Translations under genes and position numbers: made by a program | Assembly (NCBI RefSeq): GCF_007845645.1 | Contig: NZ_VCQV01000017.1 | Span: forward strand, 38,734-102,733 | Source of the DNA: Leekyejoonella antrihumi | GTDB taxonomy: Bacteria > Actinomycetota > Actinomycetes > Actinomycetales > Dermatophilaceae | Length of the DNA: 64,000 nt | Direction: 5' to 3' | Shown: positions 42,051 to 50,961 of the stretch, piece by piece | Layout of the letters: every line of letters begins with the position of its first letter | Numbering within the stretch: position 1 is the first letter of the stretch | Notes under the pieces: generated by a model | The model's input: only the letters and a program-made list of their open reading frames with translations | Told to the model about the DNA's origin: nothing | The model's database searches: none

Positions 42051-44333
42051 TCAGTCCTGGCTGCGTCGGGCGTAGCCACCCTCACGGCCGCTGCCTGCAC
42101 GGTCGCGGTCCTGGCGCGGTCGGCTGTCGCGGCCGCCATAGCCACCGCGGCCGGAGCGACTCTCACCGTCGCGACCCCGATTCCCTCCACGGCCACCCTG
42201 GTAGCCACCGCGTCCACCGCTGTAGCCGCCACGGCTGCCCCCTGGCCTACCCGGCCCGCGACCCTTGCGGACCGGGGTCAGGATCGCCTGCAGGTCGTGC
42301 TCGGAGATGGCTCGTCCCTCGGGCGTGCTGCCACCGGTGGCCCGGATGACCTCGTCGCCGGGCCGCGCGCGCACCAGGTCGGCGTCGACGCCGGCCTCGT
42401 CCAGCAACCGGCGCATCATCTTGCGCTGGTGCGGCAGGGTCAGGCTGACGACCGTCCCGGCCTCACCCGCACGCGCCGTGCGGCCGGCTCGGTGCAGGTA
42501 GTCCTTGTGGTCTGCGGGCGGGTCAACCTGCAGCACGACGCCCACCTCGTCGACGTGGATGCCGCGCGCTGCGACGTCCGTGGCGACGAGCACGGGGACC
42601 CGGCCGTCCTTGAACGCTGCCAGCACCTTGTTGCGCTGGCCTTGCCCCAGACCACCGTGCAAGGCCGCGGCGAGCACACCCTTGTCACGCAGTTCGCTGG
42701 CGACTCGGTCCGCACCGAGCTTGGTGCGGACGAAGACCACCGTCCGGCCCTCGCGGTTGGTGACCTCTGCGATGACGGCCTTCTTGTCCCTCGGCTCGAT
42801 GAGCAGTGGGTGGTGCGCCATCGTCGAGATGCTGGCCGTCCCGTCGTCGGTGGAGTGCTCCACCGGGTCGGTCAGGTATCGCTCGACGACCGTGTCGATG
42901 CCGCGGTCCAGCGTGGCCGAGAAGAGCAGCCGCTGACCATTTTCGGGAATCAGGTCGAGGATCTCGGTGATCGCCTCGAGGAAGCCCATCTGGGCCATGT
43001 GGTCGGCCTCGTCGAGGACCGCGATCTCCACCCGGGACAGGTCCGCTGCACCGCGCTCGATCAGGTCGGAGAGCCGCCCCGGTGTGGCGATCAGCAGGTC
43101 GACGCCACGCTCCAGCGCCGACAGTTGCGGCTCGTACGGCATGCCTCCGGCAACCAGCTTGTGGCGCAGGCCGATCACGTGCACCAGCGGCTGCAGCGCA
43201 TCGCTGACCTGCATGGCGAGCTCCCGCGTCGGCACGAGGACGATGGCGCGTGGTTGGTGGGCCCGAGCGTGGCCGCCGGCCGCAAGACGGGTCAGCAGGG
43301 GTAGGCCGAACGCCAGGGTCTTGCCCGAGCCCGTCCGCCCGCGCCCGAGGACATCTCGTCCGGCGAGTGCGTCGGGGATGGTCGCTTCCTGGATCGGGAA
43401 GGGCTGGGTGATGCCGTCACGAGCGAGTCGCTCGCAGAGGACCGTCGGCACCCCGAGGTCGTCAAAGCTCTTACCGTTCAGTCCCACTGGCGCCGCCTTC
43501 ACATCGTTGGCCGACGACTCCTGCTTGGCAGCGGGAACCTCGGTGTGCGCCACCTGGGGTGCACGGTCTTCGTTCTGGTTGAAAGTGTCCCGCTCGACCG
43601 GACGGCTGCGCTCTGCACGCTGCTCGTCCCTGTTGTTCCTGCGATCATCTCGGTTGCCGTTGCCGTAACTGCGCCGGTCATCCCGATTGCCGAAACTGCG
43701 CCGCTCGTCGCTGCGCCGGTCATCCCGATTGCCGAAACTGCGCCGCTCGTCGCTGCGCCGGTCATCCCGATTGCCGAAACTGCGCCGCTCGTCGCTGCGC
43801 CGGTCATCCCGATTGCCGTAACTACGCCGCTCGTCAGTGCGCCGGTCATCCCTGCGGTCATCCCGATTGCCATAGCTACGCCGGTCATCGGTGCGACGGT
43901 CATCCCGATTGCCGAACCTACCCCGCTCGTCAGTGCGCCGGTCATCCCTGCGGTCATCCCGATTGCCATAGCTACGCCGGTCATCGGTGCGACGGTCATC
44001 CCGATTGCCGAACCTACCCCGCTCGTCACTGCGCCGGTCATCCCTGCGGTCATCCCGATTGCCATAGCTACGCCGGTCATCGGTGCGACGGTCATCCCGA
44101 TTGCCGAACCTACCCCGCTCGTCAGTGCGCCGGTCATCCCTGCGCTCGGGAGCACGTCGGTCATCTCGACCAACGGCGGTCCGCTCGGGTCGGCCGCGGC
44201 TCACATCGCGATCGTCGCGGGTCCGCCCACCCTGGGAGCGGCGCACCGGGGAACGCTGAGCCTCCAGCTTTTGGGCCCGGCTCCACCGCGCCTTCTTCGG
44301 AGCGGCACTACGCCCACTGTTGTTCTGCTTCAT
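42051..44333 (-). CDS. DEAD-box RNA helicase with a long repetitive Arg/Asp-rich N-terminus
   Basis: A 760-residue RNA helicase. The core starts near residue 285: Q-motif FDDLGVPTVLCERLARDGI and TQPFPIQEATIP, motif I GRGRTGSGKTLAFGLPLL, motif II AVLDEADHMAQMG, motif III LLFSATLD, motif V ATDVAARGIHVDEV and motif VI HRAGRTARAG. The C-terminus is RGG/RGR-rich (GGRGGYQGGRGGNRGR). The N-terminal 220 residues are Arg/Asp/Gly repeats encoded by 42-bp and 96-bp tandem DNA repeats. Such tails bind RNA and favour condensates. The nearby alternative ATG at 44339 adds two residues. Confidence 0.92.
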   Translation of the reverse strand: MKQNNSGRSAAPKKARWSRAQKLEAQRSPVRRSQGGRTRDDRDVSRGRPERTAVGRDDRRAPERRDDRRTDERGRFGNRDDRRTDDRRSYGNRDDRRDDRRSDERGRFGNRDDRRTDDRRSYGNRDDRRDDRRTDERGRFGNRDDRRTDDRRSYGNRDDRRDDRRTDERRSYGNRDDRRSDERRSFGNRDDRRSDERRSFGNRDDRRSDERRSFGNRDDRRSYGNGNRDDRRNNRDEQRAERSRPVERDTFNQNEDRAPQVAHTEVPAAKQESSANDVKAAPVGLNGKSFDDLGVPTVLCERLARDGITQPFPIQEATIPDALAGRDVLGRGRTGSGKTLAFGLPLLTRLAAGGHARAHQPRAIVLVPTRELAMQVSDALQPLVHVIGLRHKLVAGGMPYEPQLSALERGVDLLIATPGRLSDLIERGAADLSRVEIAVLDEADHMAQMGFLEAITEILDLIPENGQRLLFSATLDRGIDTVVERYLTDPVEHSTDDGTASISTMAHHPLLIEPRDKKAVIAEVTNREGRTVVFVRTKLGADRVASELRDKGVLAAALHGGLGQGQRNKVLAAFKDGRVPVLVATDVAARGIHVDEVGVVLQVDPPADHKDYLHRAGRTARAGEAGTVVSLTLPHQRKMMRRLLDEAGVDADLVRARPGDEVIRATGGSTPEGRAISEHDLQAILTPVRKGRGPGRPGGSRGGYSGGRGGYQGGRGGNRGRDGESRSGRGGYGGRDSRPRQDRDRAGSGREGGYARRSQD
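43671..44126 (-). repeat. Tandem repeats inside the DEAD-box gene
   Basis: Two arrays lie side by side. A 42-bp unit (protein DERRSFGNRDDRRS) begins at 43671, 43713, 43755 and 43797. A 96-bp unit (32 residues, DERGRFGNRDDRRT plus DDRRSYGNRDDRRDDRRT) begins at 43839, 43935 and 44031 and is broken off at 44127. The copies are almost identical at the DNA level, and both periods are multiples of three, so copy-number change keeps the frame. Confidence 0.9.
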
Positions 44334-44631
44334 CGGCATCCCATCGAGTTGTCGGCGCATGGCACACCAAAGGCATGGCATGGGGCCACATCATCTGCTG
44401 TGGCCCGACTGCTCGAGGGTTTGCTCGGCGCCGAAGAATTGGATCTCGGCGCTCACAGGACAATCGATGAGGAACGCAAGATCGCGTGACTGAAGAGTCA
44501 AGCATACCGGGTGCCGACGGTGCTCCCGACCGCGCCGCCCGCAATCCGGGGCATTCAGCACGTGAGATGCGCCACTCGGCAATCCGGGCGCGCCGGCAAG
44601 CGCCCCGAGAGGCCGACCGCCCCCGAGCCGA
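44334..44631. other. Long leader upstream of the DEAD-box gene
   Basis: About 300 bp between the DEAD-box start and the malic enzyme stop, both on the minus strand. No gene is supported. It probably contains the helicase promoter and a long 5' untranslated region, which would fit RNA-structure-based control of cold-inducible helicases, but no specific element was recognised. Confidence 0.35.
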
Positions 44632-46068
44632 CTACGAGGACGCGGGCGAGGTGGCCTGTGCCTCTTCCTGCTCCAACCGGATCGCCTCGACCACGGCGGC
44701 CGCAACGTCCTTGGCGACGTCTGCGTGGAAGACACTCGGCACGATGTAGGCCGGGTTGAGCTCATCTCGCGTCACGACATTCGCCAGTGCCTCGGCTGCA
44801 GCGAGCATGACCGCATCCGTGACGTCGGTCGCCTGCGCGTCCAGCAGCCCACGGAACACCCCCGGGAAGACGAGCACGTTGTTGATCTGGTTGGCGAAGT
44901 CGCTGCGACCCGTCGCCACGACCGTGGCATGCTGGGCCGCCTCGTTCGGGTCGACCTCCGGCTCCGGATTTGCCAGGGCGAAGACGATCGAGTCGTGGGC
45001 CATGGTCGCAATGTCGTCGCCGGTCAACAGGTTTGGCGCCGAGACCCCGATGAAGACGTCGGCGTCCTTGAGAGCATCCTTGAGCGTCCCCACAACGTGC
45101 CGCGGGTTGGTGTGCTCGGCGATCCATTGCAGGTCCGGGTGGTTGCCGTCGCAGACATCCTCACGGTCCGCAGTCACGATGCCGTTGATGTCCGAGATCA
45201 CCACATCGCGCGCACCCGCGCGCACGAGCAGCCGAGTAATCGCGGTGCCGGCGGCGCCCGCGCCGCTCTGCACGACCCGCACCTCGCTGAGGTCCTTGTT
45301 CACGACGCGCAGCGCGTTGCGCAGTGCGGCGAGCGCGACGATCGCGGTCCCGTGCTGGTCGTCATGGAAGACCGGGATGTCCAGCTCCTCCCGCAACCGC
45401 TTCTCGATCTCGAAGCAGCGCGGTGCCGAGATGTCCTCCAGGTTGATGCCGGCGAACGCCGGCGCGATGGCCTTGACGGTCCGGACGATCTCGTCGGAGT
45501 CCTTGGTATCCAGGCAGATCGGGAACGCGTCGATGTCGGCGAACCGTTTGAACAGGGCGGCCTTGCCCTCCATGACCGGCAATGCGGCGAGCGGACCGAT
45601 GTCACCGAGCCCCAGGACTGCCGTGCCGTCGGTGACCACCGCGATGGTGTTGCGCTTGATGGTCAGCCGGCGAGCGTCCTCCGGCTTCTCGGCGATCGCC
45701 ATGCAGACTCGCGCGACGCCTGGCGTGTAGATCATCGACAGGTCGTCACGGTTGCGGATCGGCACCTTCGACTCGATCTTCAGCTTGCCGCCGAGGTGCG
45801 CGAGGAACGTCCGGTCGCTGACCTTGTTGATGTGCACGCCTTCGACCGCGCCCATGGCGGCAACGAGCTCGTCCGCATGCCCACCATCACGGGCGGCCGC
45901 GGTCACGTCGATGCTCAGTCGGGCGTTGTCCGACGACGTGATGTCGAGGGCCGTGATCAGGCCACCCGAGCGTTCGACGGCGGTTGTCAGCTCACTGACG
46001 GCGGTGGCCCGGCCGGGCAGTTCGAGTCGGACGGTGATGGAGTTGGACACGGAAGGCATGGCGCTCAT
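44632..46068 (-). CDS. NAD-dependent malic enzyme with N-terminal ACT domain
   Basis: Decarboxylates malate to pyruvate. It has 478 residues. An N-terminal ACT-like domain (SITVRLELPGRATAVSELTTAVE, SGGLITALDI) precedes the catalytic part: SMIYTPGVARVCMAIAE, TNGTAVLGLGDIG-like VTDGTAVLGLGDIGPLAALP, VMEGKAALFKRFADIDAFPI, FHDDQHGTAIVALAAL (metal and catalytic region), the Rossmann segment VVQSGAGAAGTAITRLLV and a late FALANPEPEV. It is downstream of the TauABC-like operon, separated by a terminator. Proximity to a CitA/DcuS-type sensor suggests C4-dicarboxylate metabolism. Confidence 0.93.
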   Translation of the reverse strand: MSAMPSVSNSITVRLELPGRATAVSELTTAVERSGGLITALDITSSDNARLSIDVTAAARDGGHADELVAAMGAVEGVHINKVSDRTFLAHLGGKLKIESKVPIRNRDDLSMIYTPGVARVCMAIAEKPEDARRLTIKRNTIAVVTDGTAVLGLGDIGPLAALPVMEGKAALFKRFADIDAFPICLDTKDSDEIVRTVKAIAPAFAGINLEDISAPRCFEIEKRLREELDIPVFHDDQHGTAIVALAALRNALRVVNKDLSEVRVVQSGAGAAGTAITRLLVRAGARDVVISDINGIVTADREDVCDGNHPDLQWIAEHTNPRHVVGTLKDALKDADVFIGVSAPNLLTGDDIATMAHDSIVFALANPEPEVDPNEAAQHATVVATGRSDFANQINNVLVFPGVFRGLLDAQATDVTDAVMLAAAEALANVVTRDELNPAYIVPSVFHADVAKDVAAAVVEAIRLEQEEAQATSPASS

Positions 46069-46151
46069 GGAGACATTCTGTCCCTAGGCCGCCCGATATC
46101 GTACCCGGGTCCGCAATGCAGGCCCCGCCGCGACAATGGGCGCAGGGAACT

Positions 46152-46194
46152 GCCGGTGCCCAGCCACGCGACGGTCACGTGGCTGGGCACCGGC
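46152..46194 (-). terminator. Terminator of the TauABC-like ABC operon
   Basis: A perfect 17-bp stem (GCCGGTGCCCAGCCACG and its complement) with a 9-base loop lies 17 bp past the substrate-binding protein stop. It separates this operon from the malic enzyme gene. Confidence 0.82.
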
Positions 46195-46210
46195 CCCACA
46201 CCGCACCTGC

Positions 46211-47338
46211 TCAACCTGCGGCACCCGCCGGCTTCGTGGTCATCTTGAAGCCCTCGAGCGTGTTGGCCTTGATGGCGTAGGTGTTGGTGAAGGTGTTTGC
46301 CAGGGTCACCTTGCCGACGTCCACACCGAGCACCTTTTCCATGGCGTAGATGGTCTTGGGGCCACCGGCGGGCATGATGCCGTCGGGCAGGAACTGGTCC
46401 TTGTCGGTCTTCAGCCCGGCGATGTACTGGGCCTTGCTGATCGTGCTGTTGGACACGTACTGCTGGGGCATCTTGGCCGCGATGTCGGCCGCGGAGTGGG
46501 TGGCGATCCAGTGCATCGTGGCGACGAGGGCGTCCACGACCTTCTGGGTGGCGTCCGGGTGCGACTTGACCCAGTCGGCCCGAGCGAGCACGCCGGCCGC
46601 CGGCCATGCCCCACCGAGGGCCGCGGTGGCGCCCTTCGTGGTGGCGAGGTCGATCGCCGGGTAGCCGACGTGCTGGGACTCGATCGCACCGACAGTGGGT
46701 TGAGTGGTCATGACGCACTGCGCGGTATGCCGCTGGAGGGCCGCGATAGCGGTCGCGCCGGCGCTGACGGCGAGAGTCTTGTACTGGTTGTGCGCAATGC
46801 CTTTCTGGTGGGCCAGGAACTGAGTCAGCTCGTCGGTGCCCGAGCCGAGGTCCGTGACACCGAGGGTCTTGCCCTTGAAGTCCGCGGCGGAGTGCACCCC
46901 GCTGTTGTTCGCGCACATCTCGCGCTCTCCCGGGGCGCCGGACAGCTGCGCCACGTTGATGACGTCCTTGCCCTTCGACTGGAAGTCGATGGTGTGGATG
47001 TACCACGCGCCGGCCATGTCGACCTGTCCGGAGGCCATCGCCTCCTCGGCGCCGACACCGCCGTTCTGCTCGGTCGAGAGCTTGACGTTCACTCCGTACT
47101 TCTTGTAGAAGCCGAGGTCCTGCGCGAGCTGGTAGGGCAGGTAGATCTGCTTGTCGATACCTCCGACCATCAGCGAGACGGTGGGCACGGAGCCTCCGGC
47201 CGCCGCCTGTTTGGCGGACGCTCCCGAACCGCTGCTCGCACCGGCCGAGGCCGTGGCGCCCGAACCGCTGCTTCCACAGGCCGTCAGTCCGATCCCGAAT
47301 GCCGCGATCGCGGCCACGCCTATCGCACGCTTGTACAT
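46211..47338 (-). CDS. ABC importer substrate-binding lipoprotein (NMT1/TauA-type)
   Basis: A 375-residue binding protein. The signal peptide MYKRAIGVAAIAAFGIGLTACG carries a lipobox Cys near residue 21, then a Ser/Gly/Ala linker. The NMT1/OpuAC-like fold begins with VSLMVGGIDKQIYLPYQLAQ and has LGFYKKYGVNVKL, AMASGQVDMAGAWY, DFKGKTLGVTDLGSGTDEL and PDATQKVVDALVATMHWIA. The ligand is unknown. Homologues bind sulfonates, nitrate, pyrimidine precursors or aromatic acids. It is the last gene of the ATPase-permease-SBP operon. The start ATG is at 47338. Confidence 0.9.
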   Translation of the reverse strand: MYKRAIGVAAIAAFGIGLTACGSSGSGATASAGASSGSGASAKQAAAGGSVPTVSLMVGGIDKQIYLPYQLAQDLGFYKKYGVNVKLSTEQNGGVGAEEAMASGQVDMAGAWYIHTIDFQSKGKDVINVAQLSGAPGEREMCANNSGVHSAADFKGKTLGVTDLGSGTDELTQFLAHQKGIAHNQYKTLAVSAGATAIAALQRHTAQCVMTTQPTVGAIESQHVGYPAIDLATTKGATAALGGAWPAAGVLARADWVKSHPDATQKVVDALVATMHWIATHSAADIAAKMPQQYVSNSTISKAQYIAGLKTDKDQFLPDGIMPAGGPKTIYAMEKVLGVDVGKVTLANTFTNTYAIKANTLEGFKMTTKPAGAAG

Positions 47339-47417
47339 GGGGTGTTCCTTTCGTTGGTCACGCTGGAGATGGGGGGGCCGGCACCGAGTGAGATGCGTGC
47401 CGGCCGCACTGGAAAGC

Positions 47418-48323
47418 TCAGATCGCTTGCGCCTCGGTCCGGCTCGGTGGTCGCCAGGAGAGGACGCGCTTCTCGAGAATGCTGAGGAGCGACTCCGCGA
47501 CAAGGGTGATGACAGCCATCAGGATCATCGCGGCGAACACCGTGTTCGGGTCGAAGTGCCCCTGCGCCTGCACGATGATCAGGCCGATGCCGGCCTGCGA
47601 TCCGAGAACCTCACCCACGAGCGCGCCGATGATCGCGAACCCGAAGGCCGTGTGCAGGCTGGCGATGATCCAGGTGAGAGCCGACGGAATGGTCACGTGC
47701 CGGGCCACCTGCAGGGGGGATGCGCCGAGTACCCGGACGTTGGCGACCAGGTCCTGGTTGACCTCACGGACACCCTGGAAGGCGTTGAAGAACACGATGA
47801 AGAACACCAGGACCGCGGCGAGCAGCACCTTGGGAAAGGTTCCGAGCCCGAAGGCCACCACGAAGATCGAGCCCAGGATGATCCGGGGCACGGAGTTCAG
47901 CGCCTTGATGTAGGGGCTGCAGATGTCGGACAGCAGCCGGTTCTGGCCGAGCAGCAGCCCGAAGATGATCCCTCCGACGGTGCCGAGCAGGAAGCCGAAC
48001 ACCGCCTCCTTGAGCGTCACTGCGAGGTTGAACCAGATCGATCCGAAAGCGGTGCCGTTCGTGAAGAGGCTGACCAGGGCCTGCCAGATCATCGACGGCT
48101 GACCGTAGAAGAATTTGTCGACCACACCCGTCGCGGTGGACACCTGCCAGCCGCCGATCAAAATGATGGGCAGCAGGATTCGGCCCAGCCACATGCGGGC
48201 GGCGTGCCGCCGGCGGGCGCGACGCGTGGCCGCGCGGATTCCCTCCTCGGTCTCCTCGACTCCGACCGATCTCCGGCTCGCGTCAACTGTGCTCATGCTC
48301 GTTCCTGCCGCTGTCGTGGTCAT
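47418..48323 (-). CDS. ABC importer permease (TauC/SsuC-type)
   Basis: A 301-residue inner-membrane protein. A cytoplasmic basic N-terminus (RRARRRHAARMWLGR) is followed by about six helices and the EAA coupling loop NQDLVANVRVLGASPLQVARHVTIPSAL. The start ATG overlaps the ATPase stop (ATGA), so translation is coupled. It forms the membrane channel with the ATPase at 48320 and the binding protein at 46211. Confidence 0.92.
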   Translation of the reverse strand: MTTTAAGTSMSTVDASRRSVGVEETEEGIRAATRRARRRHAARMWLGRILLPIILIGGWQVSTATGVVDKFFYGQPSMIWQALVSLFTNGTAFGSIWFNLAVTLKEAVFGFLLGTVGGIIFGLLLGQNRLLSDICSPYIKALNSVPRIILGSIFVVAFGLGTFPKVLLAAVLVFFIVFFNAFQGVREVNQDLVANVRVLGASPLQVARHVTIPSALTWIIASLHTAFGFAIIGALVGEVLGSQAGIGLIIVQAQGHFDPNTVFAAMILMAVITLVAESLLSILEKRVLSWRPPSRTEAQAI

Positions 48324-49183
48324 GCCGCGCCCGCCGTTCGTGCGTACGCGCGCTGGACCTCGTCCTTCAGTGACGCCCAGATTTGGTTCTGCAGCTCCAA
48401 GAAGCGCTGCTCATGCCGGATGTCCTGCACCTCGCCACGTGGCCTGGGCAGGTCGATCTCGAAGCTCTCCTTGATGGACCCGGGGCCGCTGGTCATGATC
48501 AGAACGCGGTCCGAGAGTGCGACCGCCTCGTCCAGGTCGTGGGTGATGAACAGCACCGACGGGCGCGACTGCTCCCAGAGGCCAAGTAGCTCGGTCTGCA
48601 TGATCGCCTTGGTCTGCACGTCCAGCGCACCGAACGGCTCGTCCATCAATAGGATCCTCGGCTCGTTGATCAGCGCCGCCGCCATCGCAACCCGCTTGCG
48701 CATGCCGCCGGACAGCTGATGCGGATAACGGTCCTCGAACCCGGTCAGCCCGACCCTGCGCAACCAGTCGCGGGCCAGCGCGATGGCATCCTTCTTGGCC
48801 ATTCCGGCGAGCGTTGGGCCGATCATGACGTTGCCCAGCACGGTCTTCCAGGGGAAGAGCGCATCGGCCTGAAACATGAAACTGACACCCTTGGTGATCC
48901 CGGTGACCGGCCGACCGCCGACCGCGACGGATCCGGCGCTCGGGCGCTCGAGGCCCGACACCTGGCCGAGGGTGGTCGACTTGCCACAGCCGGTGGGTCC
49001 CACGATGGCGCAGAACTGCCCGGGCTCCACGGTGAACGTGACATCCCGGATAGCGGTGAACGGCTCACCGGTCGGGGTGACGAATCGTTTCGTCAGCCCG
49101 GTGATCTCTATGCGTGCCGCCTCCTGCGCGTGTGACGTGTCTGTCGCCGCCGGAGCACTTTTGGCGAACTTCTTGCCGACCAT
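48320..49183 (-). CDS. ABC importer ATP-binding protein (TauB/SsuB-type)
   Basis: A 287-residue ATPase. Walker A VGPTGCGKSTTLGQV, Q-loop VSFMFQADALFPWKTV, signature HQLSGGMRKRVAMAAAL, Walker B RILLMDEPFGALDVQTK, and switch His in LFITHDLDEAVALSD. The start ATG 49183 (MVGKKFAKSAP) follows GAGAGGAG. It is the first gene of its operon and is divergent from the sensor kinase gene at 49354 across 170 bp. The two-component pair is therefore a likely regulator of this importer. Confidence 0.92.
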   Translation of the reverse strand: MVGKKFAKSAPAATDTSHAQEAARIEITGLTKRFVTPTGEPFTAIRDVTFTVEPGQFCAIVGPTGCGKSTTLGQVSGLERPSAGSVAVGGRPVTGITKGVSFMFQADALFPWKTVLGNVMIGPTLAGMAKKDAIALARDWLRRVGLTGFEDRYPHQLSGGMRKRVAMAAALINEPRILLMDEPFGALDVQTKAIMQTELLGLWEQSRPSVLFITHDLDEAVALSDRVLIMTSGPGSIKESFEIDLPRPRGEVQDIRHEQRFLELQNQIWASLKDEVQRAYARTAGAA

Positions 49184-49353
49184 GTGCAACTCCTCTCGTT
49201 CGGTCTTGCCAGCCGAGCGTAGGAAGGTGACCTCGGTCACGTCGCCGTTGCGCCCATACGTCGTAGATCTCCGCATTGATAGGGCTTTTGCGCATTCTGC
49301 GCACGCGTCCGGACCTTGTCGGCACCGGTGTTTGCGCGCCACAATGAGCGCAC

Positions 49354-50961
49354 ATGCCAAACCGGACGCGCAGGCTCTCCAGCCAGATCTTCATAGGCCA
49401 GCTGGCCATCCTCGTTGTGACGATGGTCGTCGGGTTCGTCCTGTTCGCCCGGTCCGAGCGCTCCCATCTGGACAGCCAGTTCGAGTCTCGTGCGGCCGCC
49501 ATCGCCGAGGCCACCGCCGGTGTCCCCACGATCCGCAGCTGCATGGCGACGAACGGGCCCGGGTGCGCGGCAACCGTCCAGGACATTGCGACGGGGATCG
49601 CGCACCAGTCCGGCGCCTCCTACGTGGTGGTCATCGACATGCACCGGGTCCGGCACTCGCACCCCGACCCTGCCCTCATCGGGCAGAAGGTCGCCGAGCC
49701 CATCGTCACCAAGGACGGGAGAGTGCACACCGGGATCGACAACGGCAGCACCGGCCGGTCGGCGAACGGCAAGGCACCGCTCTACGGGCCGAATGGCACC
49801 ATGGTGGGAGAGGTGTCTGCCGGCATCCAGGAGAGTTCGGTGTCCAGCGCCTTGTGGCACGAGCTCCCCTCGTACGCGGTGTGGTTCGCGATCGCTCTCG
49901 CGGTCGGCGTGCTGGCCTCCTGGGAGGTCGCCCGGAGGCTGAAACGGCGAACGTTCGGTCTCGAGCTCGACGAGATCGCCCGACTGCTGCAGGAGCGCGA
50001 AGCGACGCTGCACGGCATACGCGAGGGTGTCATTGCGTTCGACGAGGACGGGCGGGTCAGCGTGGTCAACGACGAGGCGCAGCGGCTGCTCGGACTCAAG
50101 GCTGGGTCGGCCGGGGGTCAGTTGGAGAATCTGCTCCCGGCAGGCGGGCTGCGCGATGCGCTGACTCGAGAGCGCACCGAGCTGGATGGCATCGTGCTCA
50201 CGGACGACTTTGCGCTGGTGATCAACCGGATGCCGATCACGCTGGCCGGGCACCCGCACGGTGCGGTCGTCACGCTCCGTGACCGCACCGAGATCTCCGG
50301 TCTGCTGCGTGAGCTGCACGGCGAACGGGGGCTGACCGACTCGCTGCGCGCGCAGCAGCACGAGTTCGTCAACCGGATGCACACCGTGGCGGGTCTTCTG
50401 GAGCTCGGTTGCACCGATGAGGCGCTCAGCTATGCACTCGAGGTGCGTGGCACCGCCGCCGAGTTCGACAACACCCTGCGCGCCCACATCGGTGCCCCTC
50501 AGATTGTCGGGCTGCTCCTGGGCAAGGCCGCTGAGGCCGGCGAACGCGGGGTCGAGCTGACGATCTCACCCGCAACCTTGATCGGCAGCTCCCCGGAGAA
50601 CCTGCAAACGCTGACCACCATCATCGGCAATCTCATCGACAACTCGTTCGAGGCGCTCACTCGGGTGCCTGCGCCGCGGCGGGTGACCCTTGAGCTCCTG
50701 GAGGCGGAGGACGTGGTGACCATCGCGGTGACCGACAACGGCCCCGGCCTGCCACCGGGCGCGAGCCAGCTGGTGTTCCGGGACGGTTACAGCACGAAGG
50801 CGGGGCCGGATCGGCGCGAGGGCGGGCTGGGCCTTGCGCTGGTGCACCGGCTGGTGACCCGTCTGGGAGGCAGCATCGAAGCTACCGAAGGCCCCGGCGC
50901 TCGCTTCACGGTCCGACTGCCGAGCCATCGCGACAGGGTGGAAGGTGGCGGACCATCATGA
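49354..50961 (+). CDS. Sensor histidine kinase, CitA/DcuS type
   Basis: A 535-residue membrane kinase. TM1 is at residues 10-30 (FIGQLAILVVTMVVGFVLFA). The extracytoplasmic PAS-like sensor spans about 35-170 and contains DMHRVRHSHPDPALIGQKV, the typical citrate/C4-dicarboxylate sensor pattern. TM2 lies near 175-190 (YAVWFAIALAVGVLASW). A cytoplasmic PAS follows (GIREGVIAFDEDGRVSVVNDEAQRLLGL), then the phosphoacceptor His in LRAQQHEFVNRMHTVAGLLELG and the HATPase motifs (IIGNLIDNSFEAL, VTDNGPGLPPG, EGGLGLALVHRLV). Its stop overlaps the response regulator start. The ligand is likely a di- or tricarboxylate. Confidence 0.92.
   Translation: MPNRTRRLSSQIFIGQLAILVVTMVVGFVLFARSERSHLDSQFESRAAAIAEATAGVPTIRSCMATNGPGCAATVQDIATGIAHQSGASYVVVIDMHRVRHSHPDPALIGQKVAEPIVTKDGRVHTGIDNGSTGRSANGKAPLYGPNGTMVGEVSAGIQESSVSSALWHELPSYAVWFAIALAVGVLASWEVARRLKRRTFGLELDEIARLLQEREATLHGIREGVIAFDEDGRVSVVNDEAQRLLGLKAGSAGGQLENLLPAGGLRDALTRERTELDGIVLTDDFALVINRMPITLAGHPHGAVVTLRDRTEISGLLRELHGERGLTDSLRAQQHEFVNRMHTVAGLLELGCTDEALSYALEVRGTAAEFDNTLRAHIGAPQIVGLLLGKAAEAGERGVELTISPATLIGSSPENLQTLTTIIGNLIDNSFEALTRVPAPRRVTLELLEAEDVVTIAVTDNGPGLPPGASQLVFRDGYSTKAGPDRREGGLGLALVHRLVTRLGGSIEATEGPGARFTVRLPSHRDRVEGGGPS

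Noticed and set aside
43671..44126. Possible CRISPR array (regular 42-bp and 96-bp units)
   Set aside because: No variable spacers; the units are contiguous, in frame and code the helicase N-terminus.
43545..44489. Repetitive VIPIAETAPLVSAPVIP-like open frame on the plus strand
   Set aside because: It is the complement of the DEAD-box repeat arrays; the repeat periods keep all frames open.
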